Shown: one piece after another, positions 59,973 to 64,000 of the stretch
Layout of the letters: each line of letters begins with the position of its first letter
Position numbering within the stretch: position 1 is the first letter of the stretch
NCBI GenBank assembly: GCA_964020085.1
Contig: OZ026606.1
Span: forward strand, 6,381,783 to 6,445,782
Source: Micromussa lordhowensis
Lineage: Eukaryota; Cnidaria; Anthozoa; Scleractinia; Lobophylliidae
DNA length: 64,000 nt
Direction of reading: 5' to 3'
Notes under the pieces: model-generated
Databases searched by the model: none
What the model saw: the letters and a program-made list of their open reading frames with translations, nothing else
What the model was told of the DNA's origin: nothing
Translations under genes and position numbers: made by a program

Positions 59973-61741
59973 ATCTGGTTCAGAGCGACAACAACGTTTG
60001 AACTCAACGAGGGTGTTCACGTCTTAAAACATGGCCACGAACAGAGTGAAGGAAATCTCCTCAAAGACCGACCGATCGTGAGTAGCATTTCCTTGCTTTC
60101 TCCAATTGAGGCGTTTTCGGGCTAGCTAACTATGAGAAGAAACTGTCTGTCATTCGCTAGCGGGAGAGAGATTTGTTTGTGTGACTACCGGTCGATGATC
60201 ATTGACGTAGGGACAACATACGGAGTGTTCGCTTACTCCTAATTGTGGCCTAGTTTGCTTGAAGTTCAATCGATTCTCGATGTACAAAGCTCTTGTTCTG
60301 TCCATTTAGGACAATGCAGGCCTTCACAGAAAGCCATAGTTCAGCTCTCCGCTGCGGTTTTGATATGTGGAGGTTTGTGTTGACAAGACGCGAACTTTTT
60401 GTTGGAAGCACGGTTATTTTAATTGTGCAATTCCTGATTGGATGAAGAGACGTTGGATGTAGTCTTTTTGGCCTCAAAAGCCATACAGGAGAGGAATTTC
60501 CTTTTAGATGGAGATGCGCAGATGGTACTCTCGAGACAACATGGCCATATTTATGCACAGTTATATATTTCGGTGCATAGTCTTAACACGGTATTCATAA
60601 CATCAGACATACATCAGTTAAAAAAAAGAAAATAGGTTGTAGCGTGAACTCACTACCAGTCTATAGCCATTCAAAGTTATTTCGTGTAGTAGTACATTGA
60701 TAAAGAAGCAATTACTCTGTCTTTAAGATACACAGAGCTAAATTCCTCGGCAAAGGGACGTTTCCAGCATTCAGCTGGATCCAACAATCCCAACAAGCCC
60801 GGAAGGGGCTGGCTGGCTGGCTGTCTGCCTGCCTGCCTGCCAACGCAATGGCTTGGGTGCAAACTGTGTCGATGAACGGGAACGTCCAACACATGTGGGA
60901 TGCGTTGTCTGTAATACTTAAAATAAACTCACGACAGCTGAAAAACAACGGATTTCAATTCTCTTGGCAGTCTAGCAACTTGCCAAGCTCTATGCTGATC
61001 TATCGAACTAACAATTTGCTTGAATCTAGTCCATTTTAACTTGTCTGACATGCACGCACTCTCAGTCGGACCTCCAAACTTCAAAAACTATCCACCCCGA
61101 CTATTTATGCTAATATTCCCAAGGGACGTCAGGGTGGCCAAATGGTTAACGTGGTGCGCTACGAAGACAGCGAAGGTCGCAGGTCGTGGGTTCGAATCAC
61201 ACTACCGCATAGGGGTTATTCTCAAACTGGCTTGGGGGCCGAATAACCTCTCCCCGGCTACGTGGTACGTGGAGATTTGGGTCTGCGAACAAGGAATTAC
61301 TCTCAAACTGGCTTGGGGGCCGAGTAATTCCTCCCCCAAGAAGTCCTGCGAGGTTTTTTTGGTTTTTATTTCTGCTTGTCTTGATTTTCCTGATCATTTT
61401 TTTTCCTTTTTCCTGCTCGTAATTCCTTGTTAGTTTTGCTTTTCCCTACTTTCGGTATTTTTTTAACTTTTCATCAGCGCTAGAAACGGAAAAACAAGAA
61501 GCGTTTTGCGGCATTATGGTTTCCTAAGATTTTTAATTTAGCCCGCGGTGAAATTTTAATTTACTTTCTTTGTTTTCTTGGCTTAAACTCACTTCTACCA
61601 AACATAGGTTGTATTTGATTTTATTTGATGTGACTTGATTGCAGAATAATTCTTCAATGATCAACTGTTTCATCAAGTCGCAACCTGCCAGAAACTACAT
61701 TATCGCGTGTTCAGTGTACTATTTCTTTGGCATTTGAGATC
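59973..61741 (+). repeat. Satellite unit 32 (LINE-free sibling of unit 28)
   Basis: Length 1,769 bp. It shares CTCCTCAAAG, GAGAAGAAAC, TGTACAAAGC and GAGACAACATGG with unit 28 but has no insertion. Pol III-type element at 61128-61360. Confidence 0.95.
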
Positions 61742-63510
61742 ATCTGGTTCAGAGCGACAACAACGTTTGAACTCAACGAGGGTGTTCACGTCTTAAAACA
61801 TGGCCACGAACAGAGTGAAGGAAATCTCGTCAAAGACCGACCGATCGTGAGTAGCATTTCCTTGCTTTCTCCAATTGAGGCGTTTTCGGGCTAGCTAACT
61901 ATGAGAAAAAACTGTCTGTCATTCGCTAGCGGGAGAGAGATTTGTTTGTGTGGCTACCGGTCGATGATCATTGACGTAGGGACAACATACGGAGTGTTCG
62001 GTTACTCCTAATTGTGGCCTAGTTTGCTTGAAGTTCAATCGATTCTCGATGTACGAAGCTCTTGTTCAGTCCATTTAGGACGATGCAGGCCTTCACAGAA
62101 AGCCATAGTTCAGCTCTCCGCTGCGGTTTTGATATGTGGAGGTTTGTGTTGACAAGACGCGAACTTTTTGTTGGAAGCACGGTTATTTTAATTGTGCAAT
62201 TCCTGATTGGATGAAGAGACGTTGGATGTAGTCTTTTTGGCCTCAAAAGCCATACAGGAGAGTAATTTCCTTTTAGATGGAGATGCGCAGACGGTACTCT
62301 CGAGACGACATGGCCATATTTATGCACAGTTATATATTTCGGTGCATAGTCTTAACACGGTATTCATAACATCAGACATACATCAGTTAAAAAAAAGAAA
62401 ATAGGTTGTAGCGTGAACTCACTACCAGTCTATAGCCATTCAAAGTTATTTCGTGTAGTAGTACATTGATAAAGAAGGAATTACTCTGTCTTTAAGATAC
62501 ACAGAGCTAAATTCCTCGGCAAAGGGACGTTTCCAGCGTTCAGCTGGATCCAACAATCCCAACAAGCCCGGAACGGGCTGGCTGGCTGGCTGTCTGCCTG
62601 CCTGCCTGCCAACGCAATGGCTTGGGTGCAAACTGTGTCGATGAACGGGAACGTCCAACACATGTGGGATGCGTTGTCTGTAATACTTAAAATAAACTCA
62701 CGACAGCTGAAAAACAACGGATTTCAATTCTCTTGGCAGTCTAGCAACTTGCCAAGCTCTATGCTGATCTATCGAACTAACAATTTGCTTGAATCTAGTC
62801 CATTTTAACTTGTCTGACATGCACGCACTCTCAGTCGGACCTCCAAACTTCAAAAACTATCCACCCCGACTATTTATGCTAATATTCCCAAGGGACGTCA
62901 GGGTGGCCAAATGGTTAACGTGGTGCGCTACGAAGACAGCGAAGGTCGCAGGTCGTGGGTTCGAATCACACTACCGCATAGGGATTATTCTCAAACTGGC
63001 TTGGGGGGCGAATAACCTCTCCCCGGCTATGTGGTACGTGGAGATTTGGGTCTGCGAACAAGGAATTACTCTCAAACTGGCTTGGGGGCCGAGTAATTCC
63101 TCCCCCAAGAAGTCCTGCGAGGTTTTTTTGGTTTTTATTTCTGCTTGTCTTGATTTTCCTGATCATTTTTTTTCCTTTTTCCTGCTCGTAATTCCTTGTT
63201 AGTTTTCCTTTTCCCTACTTTCGGTATTTTTTTAACTTTTCATCAGCGCTGGAAACGGAAAAACAAGAAGCGTTTTGCGGCATTATGGCTTTCTAAGATT
63301 TTTAATTTAGCCCGCGGTGAAATTTTAAGTTACTTTCTTTGTTTTCTTGGCTTAAACTCACTTCTAGCAAACATAGGTTGTATTTGATTTTATTTGATGT
63401 GACTTGATTGCAGAATAATTCTTCAATGATCAACTGTTTCATCAAGTCGCAACCTGCCAGAAACTACATTATCGCGTGTTCAGTGTACTATTTCTTTGGC
63501 ATTTGAGATC
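61742..63510 (+). repeat. Satellite unit 33 (odd-type)
   Basis: Length 1,769 bp. Odd-type markers are present, but TTCCCAAGGGACG is the common form. HP1 has a G-to-A stem change (GGATTATTC here). Pol III-type element at 62897-63129. Confidence 0.95.
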
Positions 63511-64000
63511 ATCTGGTTCAGAGCGACAACAACGTTTGAACTCAACGAGGGTGTTCACGTCTTAAAACATGGCCACGAACAGAGTGAAGGAAATCTCCTC
63601 AAAGACCGACCGATCGTGAGTAGCATTTCCTTGCTTTCTCCAATTGAGGCGTTTTCGGGCTAGCTAACTATGAGAAGAAACTGTCTGTCATTCGCTAGCG
63701 GGAGAGAGATTTGTTTGTGTGACTACCGGTCGATGATCATTGACGTAGGGACAACATACGGAGTGTTCGCTTACTCCTAATTGTGGCCTAGTTTGCTTGA
63801 AGTTCAATCGATTCTCGATGTACGAAGCTCTTGTTCAGTCCATTTAGGACAATGCAGGCCTTCACAGAAAGCCATAGTTCAGCTCTCCGCTGCGGTTTTG
63901 ATATGTGGAGGTTTGTGTTGACAAGACGCGAACTTTTTGTTGGAAGCACGGTTATTTTAATTGTGCAATTCCTGATTGGATGAAGAGACGTTGGATGTAG
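63511..64000 (+). repeat. Satellite unit 34, partial at the window end
   Basis: The first 490 bp of a unit, cut by the window. CTCCTCAAAG and GAGAAGAAAC link it to units 28 and 32, but it has the common TGTACGAAGC. Confidence 0.95.

Larger units (their letters stand above)
53734..64000 (+). repeat. Tandem array of about 1.77-kb units, right block (end of unit 28, units 29-33, start of unit 34)
   Basis: The array resumes in the same phase and orientation right after the LINE, so the LINE was inserted into a pre-existing unit. Units 29-33 all measure 1,769 bp by spacing of identical landmarks. Diagnostic changes alternate between odd and even units here, suggesting a two-unit higher-order repeat. 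The last unit is cut by the window end. Confidence 0.97.

Noticed and set aside
1..64000. CRISPR-like array
   Set aside because: Repeats are 1.77 kb with no short spacers, and the DNA is eukaryotic.

Overview
The window is eukaryotic nuclear DNA made almost entirely of one tandem repeat. A unit of about 1,769 bp recurs head to tail 34 times (33 whole or nearly whole copies plus a 490-bp partial one) and runs off both ends of the window. Unit lengths are 1,761-1,779 bp, except unit 10, which has lost 215 bp, and unit 28, which is split by an inserted retrotransposon. Copies differ by only a few scattered substitutions and indels, so the array is highly homogenised. The only long conserved proteins belong to a non-LTR retrotransposon that resembles the L1/Tx1 group. 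This, together with the tRNA-derived SINE-like element in every unit, suggests an animal, plausibly a marine invertebrate such as an anthozoan. That placement is an inference from general familiarity with such elements, not a demonstrated match.

Layout: positions 1-48408 hold units 1-27 and the first 824 bp of unit 28. Positions 48409-53733 hold a full-length-looking LINE in reverse orientation (poly(A) end at the left, 5' end at the right). Positions 53734-64000 hold the rest of unit 28, units 29-33 and the start of unit 34. In every unit I see: (i) a possible exon with splice-like signals across the unit boundary, (ii) an imperfect hairpin with a GGAATTACTC arm, (iii) a compound CTGG/CTGC microsatellite that explains most of the length variation, and (iv) a putative RNA polymerase III transcription unit. 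The Pol III unit has a tRNA-Leu-like head with A and B boxes, then two hairpins that share an identical 19-nt loop but have different, still complementary stems, then an oligo(T) terminator. I find no convincing host protein-coding gene. The 60-137 residue reading frames repeated in each unit are by-products of the repeat sequence.

The LINE has two uninterrupted frames. ORF1 (492 aa) carries three CCHC zinc knuckles and a charged C-terminus. ORF2 (1,154 aa) carries an apurinic-type endonuclease, a reverse transcriptase with YADD, and a C-terminal zinc-binding motif. The two lie in the same frame, separated by a single TAG and four sense codons. The 3' end has a perfect short hairpin, an AATAAA signal and a 15-nt poly(A) tract. 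The insertion has no visible target-site duplication and appears to have removed about 15 bp of the repeat. The most interesting material is the array of Pol III-type units with twin hairpins, and the evidence for how the array evolves (a subfamily switch at units 7/8, a dimeric pattern in units 29-33, and step-wise sharing of variants between neighbours).
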